Assembly (NCBI RefSeq): GCF_024347315.1
Contig: NZ_AP025461.1
Span: 1,240,001-1,304,000 of the forward strand
DNA length: 64,000 nt
Source of the DNA: Vibrio atlanticus
GTDB lineage: Bacteria; Pseudomonadota; Gammaproteobacteria; Enterobacterales; Vibrionaceae
Reading direction: 5' to 3'
The position numbers and the translations under genes are program-made. The number at the start of each line of letters is the position of its first letter. The stretch's first letter is position 1. Shown piece by piece: positions 16,877-29,500 of this stretch. Under the pieces are notes generated by a model that was given only the letters and a program-made list of their open reading frames with translations, did not search any database and was not told the origin of the DNA.

Positions 16877-16959
16877 GTTTGCCTGCTTTCTTAGCAAACT
16901 TGAGTCATCATAGCTCTCAAAACAAGCAATCATGTTCAGCGAACCCAGGCTGCGTTGAA

Positions 16960-17313
16960 TCACCTTAACGAAGTGGCTCTTTCGCTGCGTAGAATGAGGT
17001 AACTAACATAGGTGGTTTCAAGGCAATCTTGCTCCCACAAAGATAGGATACGCTTAGTGGCAAAGTAATAGTCTTTGTTCCTCAATAACATGCCAACCGT
17101 GCGGCTGAGTTTCTCAAATCGAACTTGATCGCTTGCCGCAATGTAATCGTCATCACTTTGAATAATGGGAGCCAAACCATCAGTAAACCAATTATTTAGA
17201 ATTTCTCGCATCTCCAATTCAGACTCAGGCACATCCACACTCGACAACTCACGATGTTGAGGTGGTGGTACGATGTATTTCGACGCTTGTGGCGAACTGA
17301 CATATCGATACAT
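16960..17313 (-). CDS. Small protein of unknown function, paralog of the protein at 47847
   Basis: A soluble protein of 117 residues with no signal peptide or membrane segment. It starts at the ATG at 17313 after a very strong ribosome site (AAGGAGGGG). I do not recognise a named family. Two blocks are shared with the protein encoded at 47847-48221: an acidic helix DVPESELEMREILNNWF (about residues 27-43) and a basic-aromatic helix RTVGMLLRNKDYYFATKRI (about 72-90), each followed by a Trp-containing end. It lies downstream of the giant adhesin on the same strand but after that gene's terminator, so it is probably expressed separately. Its presence on one side of the adhesin/exporter block with a paralog on the other implies a common, unknown job in that system. 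Confidence 0.8.
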   Translation of the reverse strand: MYRYVSSPQASKYIVPPPQHRELSSVDVPESELEMREILNNWFTDGLAPIIQSDDDYIAASDQVRFEKLSRTVGMLLRNKDYYFATKRILSLWEQDCLETTYVSYLILRSERATSLR

Positions 17314-17435
17314 GTCGCCCCTCCTTTTAATTAACTCTTCTAATAATTAAGGACATTTTTATCCATTCACAAGTTTTAGTTGCTAGCTTTTAAGGGCAGC
17401 TTATAAAGACAAGAAATGAACAATAAACGACAAAT

Positions 17436-17470
17436 AAAAAAGCCACGCAAAGGCGACTCTGCATGGCTTT
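17436..17470 (-). terminator. Rho-independent terminator of the giant adhesin gene
   Basis: An 11-bp stem with one wobble pair (arms at 17439-17449 and 17460-17470, a ten-base loop) is followed on the minus strand by a T-run. It lies 64 bp beyond the stop of the adhesin gene. Confidence 0.85.
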
Positions 17471-17534
17471 AACGAGGGCAACATTACGCTGCCCTGTCTG
17501 ATTGTAAGTTCAAAGGAGAACTGAACTCGTTAGG

Positions 17535-20500
17535 TTAAATTGAGCTTTGGTCGAAGTCGTTGCCTTGATCAGTTCCAGTTTGAGAATCTGAATCGAAGCT
17601 TCCAGAGTCGTCCGTGAAGTCAACACCTTGATCTTGACCACCTGAACTTGTCCAGTCGCTGCCACCAGATTCCATACCCGCCATGTCCGGTTGCTGTTCT
17701 TGCGTAGAACCTTGCATGGTGTATTGATCATCGACCTCAACTTCAACAGAACCGCTAGCACCGTCTATTGAGCTACCCAATTCGTCGTAACCTTGGAATT
17801 GGATCTCGCTAGTACCTTCATAACCTTCTGGAAGTTCAACTGATACAGGCTGCTCTAGGTTGCCACTGATTGTGAAGCTACCATCACCGTTATCCAGTGC
17901 GTTGCTCACAGTAGCGCCTTCAGGTAAGCCAGACATATCAGCGTAATCAACCGATTCGTTACCACTCACCTCATCAGGAATCGAGATAGAGATGGTATCG
18001 CCCGGTGCCGCTGTTACATCTGCTGTGCTGTCTTCAGTTTCAGCATCTTGAGCTTGTTCATCAGCTTGTTGAGCCACTTCCACTTGTTGCTCTTCTGTTG
18101 CTTGAGCAGCTTGAACTTGTGGTTCATCACTTTGTACTGAATCATCTTCAACTTGGACACTTAAGCTGTGACTTGATACTTCACCGCCGTCGTTAACTTC
18201 AACATTCATCGCTAAGTTGCCGTCAAAGTCTTCATTTGGCCAGTAAGTCCACTCACCTTCGCCAGATTCAGCAAAGAAGCCAGCATCGTTCGCGTCTGCA
18301 ACATCAACAACTTGTGCAGAATCACTCACACCCAACTCATCCACCAGCTGTGCATCCGTGATAGTTAGTGAACCATCATCAGCTAAGGTATAACCTTCGC
18401 TTGCCGCTGCTTCATCGCCACTTTGGATATCCACATTGAAGAAGCTTTCGATGCGATTTTCGCCATCGGTCGCTATAAACCCAACTTGAACATCGCCGGT
18501 GTAGTCTTCTGCAGGAGTGAATTGATAGTTACCTTGGTTATCGCTCTCAATTACGCCCTGACCTTCCATCAAGCTTACTGACTCAATGCTCAAACTATCG
18601 CCTTCTGCATCGCTTAGGTTCGCTAACATGTCTTCATCAGTGAACGACAAGGTGGCATCCGCTGCGATTTCCGTCGTTGTGATGCTGTTAACTTCTGGTG
18701 CTGCATTCTGTTGTGAGTCGCCTTCTTTCACGACTACGCCAGTTTGCTCATCATGAAGCACACCATCTTTATCAACTACGTACGCAATGTCTGCTTCGCC
18801 AGTGAAGCCTGGTGCTGGTGTGAACGTCCAAGTGCCATCGCCATTATCGACAATCTCACCTTGGCTGCGGTCAGCAAGATGAACCAGTTTCACTTCATCA
18901 TCGCTGTCAGCATCCACATTCTCAGCCAAACCGATTAGGTCGTCCGCCGTTAGGATGATGGAATCACCCGCTACGGTTTCGAAATCACCAGAATCGATGC
19001 CATCTTCAAACGCTTCCGGCTCATCTCCGTAATCAACCGTTGTTGCACTTACAGTTACGAAGAACTCACCATGGAAGTCTTCAGGAGGCGTCATTTGAAT
19101 GTTTGAGATATCCCAATCGAACAGGTCGATGTATTGACCCGGCTCGGTGATCATCACGGTATTCACACCATCTGTTACCTCGAATCCAACAGGGAAACCC
19201 GTCATCACCAAGTTACTCAAGGTCTCTGAGTCATCGACTAGGCCAACGTTCAGTCCTAAGTGACCGGTTTCATCCTCACCGAACACCAATGGACCGTCAT
19301 GGTCAGTTGAAATAACCGCGCCATCTGCGACAGGACGTACGAACACAGGAACATCGAGAACGGTTTCAAACTCACCGTCACTCACGACAACTTGTAGGTC
19401 AGAAACACCCGCAAAGTCGCCTGTTGGTGTGAATGTCCACGTACCATCACCGTTGTCTGTTACTTCTCCGCCATCTTCACCGTCTGCGGTGATAATGCGA
19501 GAAACAACAAGGTCAACGGTATCAATGTCACCGAACAAGTTCATCAAGTCGCCAGCATCGAAGGTGAACGCGCCATCTTCGTCTGTGGTCATCATTGCGT
19601 TGCCGACATTGAATGGTGCGTCGTTAACCGGAATGACATCCACATTCAGCGACCCATCAACCACTTCTTCACCGTCAGTCGCTTGATAACCCAGTTCCAC
19701 TAAGCCATTAAAGTCTTGAGTAGTCACTAAGTGATACATGCCGTCTGGTTGCTGAGTTAAGGTCGCGTTCGCTGGAGCTCGAACTGTGATGCTTTCAATG
19801 CTGATCTCGTCACCATCAAGGTCTGTTACTTGATCCGCGATGTAAGCTGGGTCAATCACCATGACCACATCTTCTTCGCCTTGCATCTCAATCATTGGCG
19901 CTTCAGGTGCATCATTCACTGGCGTAACATCGATGTTGCCGTCGACTGAAATTGTCTCTTGGCCATCGCTAACATTAAACGTCATTGGCACATCGCCATT
20001 GAAGTTTTCGTTTGGTGTAAATGACCAAGTACCATCTTCGTTATCTAGCAACTCACCCAAGCTAGGGTCGATTTGTAGACCAGATGCCGACAGCTCGTCT
20101 GCGGTGTTATCGATGTCGGTAGCTTGAGCTAACAACATGTCTTGTGTGATAAGAATGGTGCTGTCTTCGGCTGTGGTTAGTTTCACATCCTCAGATTCAG
20201 GTCCATCGTTCACAGCCAGAACTTCGATTCCTGCCGTTGTTGTTGCAGTTGCACCGTCATCATCGGTCACAACCACATCTAGGCTGATATCACCATTAAA
20301 GTTCTCGTTTGGCGTGAAGGTCACAGACCCATTATCGTTTTGAACCAAGGTGCCGTCAGAGCCTGAGTAAGTCACGCTTTCAAGCGACACTTCACCATCA
20401 ACGTCAGAACTATTAGCAATTAACTGCTCAGGGCTGATTGTGATGGTGCCATCTTCGTTCATTTGGTAAGACGTAGAACCCGCTACCGGCGCATCGTTAA

Positions 20501-23500
20501 CATCCGTTACCGTCACACCAATATTGGCATCGACTGTCTCAGTGCCATCAGTCACTGTGAAGCCAAGATTTACATCGCCATTGAAGTTCTCGTTTGGAGC
20601 AAAGCTGTAAGTGCCATCACCGTTGTCAGTGAACACACCCTCTGCGCCCGTGTAAGACACACCCGTGATAGACAAGTCATCGCCGTCAATATCCGCAGCG
20701 CCTGCTAGTAGGTCTGCATCCGTGAAGATTAGCGTTCCATCTTCCTCAACGGTAAAGTTTTGGTCTTCTGCTGTTGGTAGGTCATTGACTGGATTAACCG
20801 TTAGGTCGACGTCAGCTTGGATTGTCTCGATACCGTCTGAAACATCGAAGCTTAGGTCTATGTCGCCGTTGAAGTCAGCATCCGGAATGATAGTAAATGA
20901 ACCATCATCGTTCGCTGTTACGGTCGCATTGTCACCTGCAGATAGGTTGCTTGCGGTCAGTGCATCACCATCAACATCGGATGCGTTAGCCAGCAATTGC
21001 TCTTGCGATAGCGTAATTGAACCGTCTTCATCAACCGAGTAAGCCACGTTTCCGGCTACTGGAGCGTCGTTAACAGCAATGACTTCAATACCAGCGGTAG
21101 TTTGAGCCGTTGCACCGTCGTCATCAATAACCGTCACATCAAGGTTGATGTCGCCGTTAAAGTTTTCGTTTGGTGCGAACGTTACCGAACCATCTTCATT
21201 TTGAACCAAGATACCGTCTGCACCTGAGTAGCTCACGCTATCAAGCGACACCTCACCGTCCACATCGGAGCTATTAGCAATCAACTGCTCAGGGCTCAAT
21301 GTGATGGTACCATCTTCGTTCATTTGGTAAGACGTTGCGCCTGCCACTGGAGTATCATTAACGTCTGTTACCGTTACGTCGATATTTGCATCAACCGTCT
21401 CTGTACCGTCAGATACTGAGAAGTCCAGACTTACATCACCGTTGAAGTTCTCGTTTGGTGCAAAGGTGTAAGTGCCATCGCCATTGTCGGTAAACACACC
21501 CTCTGCGCCAGTGTAAGACACATCGGCAACTGAAAGCTCATCACCATCAATATCAGAAGCACCCGCTAGCAGTTGCTCGTCTGTAAAGGTAAGTGAACCG
21601 TCTTCTTCAATGGTGTAAGCGACATCTTCTACAACCGCGATGTCATTTACTGGATTCACAGTAAGGTCGGCCGTTGCCACAACCGTTTCAGTACCATCAG
21701 AAAGGTCGAAGCTTAGATCAATGTCGCCATTAAAGTCGGCATCCGGGATAATGGTAAATGAACCATCGTCGTTTGCCGTTACTGTTGCGTTATCACCCGC
21801 GCTTAGGTTCGCAGCGGTGAGAACATCGCCGTCAACATCAGAAGCTTGAGCAAGCAGTTGCTCTTGGCTAAGCGTGATTGAACCATCTTCATCCACTGAG
21901 TAAGCCAAATCGCCAGATACTGGAGCATCGTTAACCGCGATAACTTCAATACCCGCAGTTGTTTGAGCGGTTGCACCGTCTTCATCCGCAACGGTGACAT
22001 CTAGGCTGACATTGCCGTTGAAGTTTTCATTTGGTGCGAAGCTGTAAGTACCATCGCCATTGTCAGTAAAGATACCGTCTGCGCCTGAGTAGGAAACGTC
22101 GCTAACGGATACATCACCTTCAATGTCTGAGCTGTTCGCAAGAAACTGTGCTTCAGAGATGGTAATCACGTTATCTTCGTCAACGCTGTAGGTCGTTGAA
22201 CCTGCAACCGGCAAGTCATTAACAGCAATGACGTCGATACCTGCGGTTGTTTCAGCGGTTGCGCCATCTTCATCCATAACAGATACATCAAGACTGATGT
22301 CACCGTTAAAGTTTTCGTTTGGAGCAAAGGTGTAAGTACCATCACCATTATCAGTGAATACACCATCAGTGCCGCTGTAGCTTACATCGCTGACAAACAC
22401 TTCCCCTTCAACATCCGAGCTATTCGCTAGAAGTTGTGCATCGCTTAGGGTAATACTGCCGTCTTCTTCAACGCTGTAAGAGGTTGTGCCTGCAACTGGT
22501 ACGTCATTGATTGGAACCACTTGAACATCAATGTTCGCCGATACAACATCAGTACCATCACTCACATCGTAAGTTAGGTCGACATTACCATTGAAGTTCT
22601 CGTTTGGAGCAAAGGTATAAGTACCGTCGCCGTTATCCGTGAACACACCGTCGGTGCCTTCGTAATTAACCGACTCGACAGAAAGATCATCGCCATCAAT
22701 ATCCGTTGCACCAGCCAATAGCTGTTCATCGGTAAAGGTCAGCGAGCCATCTTCATTAATGGTGTAGTCGTGGTCGTAAATAACCGAAAGGTCGTTAACT
22801 GCTGTTACAGTAACGTCTAGTTCCGCAGGCGTAACCCCGCCGTTGCCATCGTCCACGTTGTAACTAATCGAGAATTCACCATTGAAGTTCTCTTCCGGTG
22901 TAATGGTGTAAGTACCATCACCATTGTCAGTGATAAGAGCGTTCTCAATGGAAACATCTCCAACACTTGGTTCGTTTCCACCCGTCTCACCAGAGTCATC
23001 ACCTTCATCGCCAGTTAGCAATTCAGAGATATCAATGCCGTTTTCATTCGCGAGTGCTTCTTCTGCTGTTGGCAAGTCGAATGCATTTTGAGTGCCTACA
23101 TCTTGGCTTGGAACAATAACGCCGTTCACGATATCGAATACATGCCAGTGGTCACCCGATGGGTTTTCAGATAAATCAGGGCTAAAGGTTTCAACCAATG
23201 TATCGCCAACAAACACCTGAACCTGTACATCTTCAACACCATCCACATCCCAACTTCTGCTGGTGTAGTTGTGTACTGAATAGTGCATGTCAGCATCTTG
23301 ATAATTTGGAATAGTGATGGTTTCAGGACCACCGCCATTCGTGTCATCCACATCTTGCTGAACGACACTACCTTCGCCCAAATCGTGGCTCATGTCGCGA
23401 TAGTAAATATGGTCTAGCTCATTGCCATTTTCTGTATCGTAGAGCCATAGATGGTTGTCCATATCACGTGGACTTTCACCCCATGTGACCACGATACGCA

Positions 23501-26500
23501 TATCTGTTTCTTCAAGTACTTCAGATATTGCAGTTACGCCACCGTTGGTATCTTCACCAGCTGGAACTAGGAAGCTGCTAGTAATAGAGCCTTCTTGTTC
23601 AATAGTAACGGTACCTTGGTCAACAACAGGACCGCTCACAGAGTAGTTACCGGATTGATCCGTCACTGCGGTGTAAGAGTGACCTGCGTTGTCGGTTAAC
23701 GTCACATCCGCGCCTGTGATTGGGTTGCCGGTTTCAGCATCCAACACGGTACCGGTTACGGTTGTTTCATCACCCGGCTCTCCGATAATTGCGGTCATGT
23801 CATCGTCTTCGATGTCAGTTGCGAATTGTAGGAGCTCTTCTTGAGTAATGGTGTATGAACCATCTTCTTCAATGGTTATCGCCACATCAGCAGAAACAAT
23901 TGGCGCGTCGTTAACTGGGTCAACGGTTAAGCCCAAGTTAGCGGCAATTGGAGTATCGCCATCGCTGATACTGTAGGCAACATCGATGTAGCCATTGAAG
24001 TTTTCGCTTGGAGTGATTGAGAACGTGCCATCGCCATTGTCGACAATCGTTGCATCGTCACCCACTAAGGTTAAGCTAGAAGCGACAAGGTCGTCGCCCT
24101 CAATATCAGCGGCATTCGCAAGTAGCTGCTCCTGCGTGATAGTGATGACATTATCTTCATCAACGTTCGCGTAAACATCAGATGTCGTTGGCAAGTCATT
24201 GACTGGGTTTACCGTCAGATCGGCGTTCGCCACAATTGACTCAGTGCCATCCGAAATATCAAAGCTTAGGTCGATATCGCCATTGAAGTTAGCATCTGGC
24301 GTTACCGTAAAGGTGCCATCGCCATTATCAACAACGGATGCATTATCGCCTGCGCTTAGGTTGCTTGCGGTCAGGTCATCGCCATCCACATCAGATGCTT
24401 GAGATAGCAACTGCTCTTGAGTCAGAGTAATAGAACCATCTTCATCAATGCTGTATGCCAAGTCACCCGATACTGGTGGATCGTTAATTGGAAGAACATC
24501 AATGCTTGCCGTCGTGACCGTCGTTGCACCATCTTCATCGGTCACCACCACATCGAGGCTAACATCTCCGTCGAAGTTTGCGTTCGGCGCGAAGCTGAAT
24601 GTTCCATCGCCATTATCAGTAAAGATGCCGTCAGCGCCTATGTAGTTAACGCTATCAATCGCCACTTCACCTTCAATATCAGAAGAGTTCGCCAACAGTT
24701 GCTCGGCACTGATGGTGATAACTTCATCTTCGTTCACTGAGTAGCTGGTAGAACCTGCGATTGGCGGATCGTTCACCTCAAGTACGGTGATTCCTGCTGT
24801 GGTCGCTTCTGTTGCCCCTTCTTCATCGGTAACAACAACTGCTAAGCTCACATCACCATTGAAGTTCTCGTTTGGCGAGAAAGTGTAAGTGCCGTCACCG
24901 TTGTCTTCGAACACACCGTCACTGCCAGTGTAAGTCACACTATCAATCGCAACCTCACCTTCAACATCTGAAGAGTTGGCTAATAGCTGTTCGTTACTGA
25001 TCGTGATTGAGTTATCTTCATGCACAGTGTAAGACGTGCTGCCCGCCACTGGTGGATCGTTCTCAGGCGTCACGCTCACATCGATGTTCGCTTGAACCGT
25101 ATCTGTGCCATCTGACACATCAAAGCTGAAGTTCACATCACCATTGAAGTTCTCGTTTGGCGCAAAGCTGTAGCTTCCGTCGCCATTATCAGTAAGAACA
25201 CCATCAGCACCCGTGTATGTCACACCTTCTACCGTCAGGTCATCACCTTCAACATCAGTTGCACCTGTTAACAGGTCAGCGTCAGTGAAGTTAAGAACCC
25301 CATCTTCACCAATAGTGAATGCTTGGTCTTGTGGCTCTGGCGCATCATTGACAGGTGTTACTGTCAAGTCTAGGCCAGCCACGACCATGTCTTCCCCATC
25401 GGTTACATCGTAACTAAATTCGATATTACCGTTGAAGTTTTCACTCGGAGTAATGGTGAAGCTGCCATCGTCGTTCATTTCAACGGTCGCATTTTCGTCA
25501 TTAGTGGTTAGATTGATTGCTGATAGGTCATCACCATCAATATCGACAGCGTGCTCTAGCAACTGCTCTTGAGTTAGCGTGATACTGTTGTCTTCGGCCG
25601 TAACGGCACTGATATCACCATCAACTTCTGGCGCATCATTCGCTGGCGAGATATGAATCGTCACATCTTGCGTTGCCGTTGCGGTTGTTCCTGTATCAAC
25701 ATCCGTTGATGTCGCATTGACCGTTAGTACCACATCACCATTGAAATCACCTGAAGGGATAAACTCAAGTCCTGCAAGTTCTTCTGGCTGTAGTGACCAC
25801 GTGCCATCGCCGTTGTCGGTACCTGCAGAAAGCGAACTTCCCTCTGGTACATCTTCAATCAAGATAGCGAGATTTTCTGAACCATCGGTATCGGTTAACG
25901 CCGCATCAATATCCAGTGGTACTGGCGTATCTTCGGTACCAATAATTTGGTAATCCGCATCAGACACTGTGATTTCAATGTTGTCGATGCCAAACGACTC
26001 ATCACTCACACCTTGGTTCAAGGTTGAACCGAAGCCTAACTCAAGTTGGCCGTCTTCAACGGGTACCGTTAGGTTGATTTGGTGTGCTTGGTCGTTCCAA
26101 CCACTGAAGCCTTCACCTTGCGACACGCCGTGAACAACTTCACCCACTTCATTGCCCGCTGAATCGTACAACGTTGTAGTGCCATCTTGAGTTTGGAACG
26201 CCGAGTTGTCTAACGAAGTAAGCTCTTCGCCGCCGACAAAGATTTGGAACGACTCACCATCCCAAGAATCAATTTCATAGAAGCTAAACGAGATATTAAC
26301 TTCGCTCACATCACTTGGAATGTCGTAAGTTTTGCTGACAGCTTCATCGCCACCAGTGCCACCAATACGACCTAGCATGTCACCTGATTCGAAGCCTTGT
26401 GAGCTTTCAGTACCGGTATTCCAACCGTTTGAGCCAGACTCGAAGTTGTCTGAAGCAATCACTAGGTCAGACGCAATCGACAGCTCTGGCATATCAACCA

Positions 26501-29500
26501 CAGATTGAACATCAATCGTCGCTTCTGCTGGTACTGTCGCTGTACCGTCATTCACGTCGAACGTCACATTCACATTGCCGTCGAAGTTTTCATTCGGTGC
26601 GAATGTATAAGTACCGTCGCCGTTATCAACCAAAGTACCGCTATCTGAAGCCACATTTTCAACCGATAGGTTATCGCCATCAATGTCGCCCGCATTTTGC
26701 AGCAGTTGCTCTTCTGTAAAGGTAAAGCTCGTGTCTTCTTGAGTCACAAACTGTGGCTCACCGACAGTTGGCAAGTCATTGACAGGGTTAACGGTAAGAT
26801 CAGCCGTTGCTTGAAGCGTCGCATCACCATCGGTAATGTCGAAGTTCAAATCAATGTCGCCATTGAAGTTAGTATCTGGCGTGATAGTGAAACTACCATC
26901 ATCGTTTGCAGTGACGGTCGCATCACCACCAACAGTTAGATTAGCCGCTGTTAAGTCATCGCCGTCAACATCGCTCGCTTGAGCAAGTAATTGCTCTTGG
27001 CTCAAGGTAATTGAACCATCTTCGTCCATGCTGTACGCCAAGTCGCCCGATACCGGAGCATCGTTAACAGGCAGAACATCAATGCTTGCAGTGGTAGTTG
27101 CGGTTGCGCCTTCTTCATCAGTAACGACAACATCAAGGCTTACATCGCCATCGAAGTTAGCGTTAGGTGCGAAGCTGAATGTTCCGTCACCATTGTCGCT
27201 AAAGATACCGTCTGAACCTGTGTAGTTAACGCTATCAATCGCCACTTCACCTTCGATATCAGAAGCGTTCGCCAACAGTTGCTCTGAACTGATGGTGATA
27301 ACTTCGTCCTCGTTGACTGAGTAGCTCGTTGAACCTGCGATTGGTGGATCGTTCACCTCAAGTACAGTAATACCCGCGGTGGTCGCTTCAGTTGCACCCT
27401 CTTCATCGGTAACGACAACATCTAGGCTAACTTCACCGTTGAAGTTTTCGTTTGGCGAGAAGGTGTAAGTACCGTCACCATTGTCTTCAAAGACACCATT
27501 AACGCCAGTGTAAGTCACGCTATCAACTGCCACATCACCTTCAATATCCGAAGAGTTAGCTAGAAGCTGCTCATCGCTGATGGTAATTGAGTTGTCTTCA
27601 TGAACGGTGTAAGACGTGCTACCTGCAACAGGCGGATCGTTCTCTGGTGTCACGCTGACATTAATGTTGGCTTGAACCGTATCCGAGCCATCTGACACAT
27701 CAAAACTGAAGTTCACATCACCATTGAAGTTCTCGTTTGGCGCAAAGCTGTAGCTTCCGTCGCCATTATCAGTAAGAACACCGTCCGCACCTGTGTAAGT
27801 AACACCTTCAACCGATAGGTCATCTCCATCAATGTCGGTCGCACCTGTCAGCAAGTCTTCATCAGTGAAGCTCAAGACGCCGTCTTCGCCAATGCTGAAC
27901 GTTTGATCTTGTGGTTGTGGAAGGTCATTAACTGGGTTAACGGTGAGGTCAGCCGTCGCAACAAGCGTATCTGTACCATCGCTAATGTCGAACGTTAGGT
28001 CAATGTCACCATTGAAGTTCGCATCAGGGGTAATGGTAAAGCTGCCGTCATCGTTAGCAACAACCGTCGCGTCTCCATCAACAATCAAGTTAGAAGCAGT
28101 AAGGTCGTCGCCATCTACATCGCTTGCTTGAGAAAGAAGCTGCTCTTGGCTCAAGGTAATCGAACCGTCTTCCTCAACACTGTATGCAAGGTCGCCTGAT
28201 ACTGGTACGTCGTTGATTGGTAATACATCAACCGTAATAAACGTATCAACTTGAGCGCCGTCTTCATCTTGAATGGTCACATCCAACTGCACTTGACCGT
28301 TGAAGTTTTCATTCGGTGCGAAGCTACATGTACCGTCACCATTGATTGAGAAGATGCCGTCTGGACCATCGTAGTTAATCTCAACAAGCTCAACATCACC
28401 TTCAATATCAGAAGCGTTAAGCAGAACTTGAGACTCATTGAAAGTCAGTACTGAATCTTCATCAATGGTGTATGACGTTGGGCCAGCAATTGGCGGATCG
28501 TTCACCTCAAGGACAGTTATACCCGCCGTTGTTGCTTCAGTCGCGCCATCTTCATCCGTCACGACAACATCTAGGCTAACTTCGCCATTGAAGTTCTCGT
28601 TTGGAGAGAAGGTATATGTGCCGTCACCGTTGATTTCCAGAACACCGTCGCTACCACTGTAAGTCACGTTATCAATTGCGACTTCCCCTTCAATATCTGA
28701 AGAGTTCGCTAACAATTGTTCGTTACTGATCGTAATGGAGTTGTCTTCATGAACCGTGTAAGACGTGCTACCTGCAACAGGCGGATCGTTCTCTGGCGTC
28801 ACGCTGACATCAATGTTAGCGGTTACCGTATCGGTACCATCTGATACATTGAACGAGAAGTTTACATCGCCATTGAAGTTTTCGTTTGGCGCGAAGCTGT
28901 ATGTGCCATCGCCATTATCGGTTAGAACACCATCTGCGCCAGTGTAAGTCACACCTTCAACGCTTAGGTCGTCCCCTTCAATGTCCGTCGCACCTGTTAA
29001 TAGGTCTTGGTCTGTGAAGGTTAATACACCATCTTCGCTGACTGTGAATGCTTGGTCTTGTGCTTCTGGACCATCGTTCACTGGTGAAACAGTTAGCTCT
29101 AGATTGGTAGAGACAACATCATCACCATCAGACACATCAAACGTAAAGCTAACATCGCCATTGAAGTCAGCATCTGGCGTTAATGTGTAAGTACCATCAC
29201 CGTTATCTGTGATAGTTACGCTGTCGTCATCAGTCGCTAAGTTAAGCGCTGTGAGTTGGTCGCCATCTAAATCGCGAGCATTGGCTAACAAGTCTTCTTG
29301 CGTGATGATGATAGAACCATCTTCCTCCACTGTTGCGGCAACAGGAAGTGCTTCAGGTGCGTGCTCAATGTGCGCGCCTGTCGCATTAATGTAGATGGTT
29401 TGAGAGACCGTTTCAGAATCATCATTCGATAGCTCTGTTGCGGTTGCGGTTACATGAACTTCAAGCTGCTCATTGAAGTCTTCTGGTAACTGGATCTGTA

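Noticed and set aside
17535..18200. RTX-type C-terminal calcium-binding secretion block in the adhesin
   Set aside because: Looked for GGxGxDxUx repeats before the C-terminus and found only low-complexity Gln/Asp/Ser sequence.
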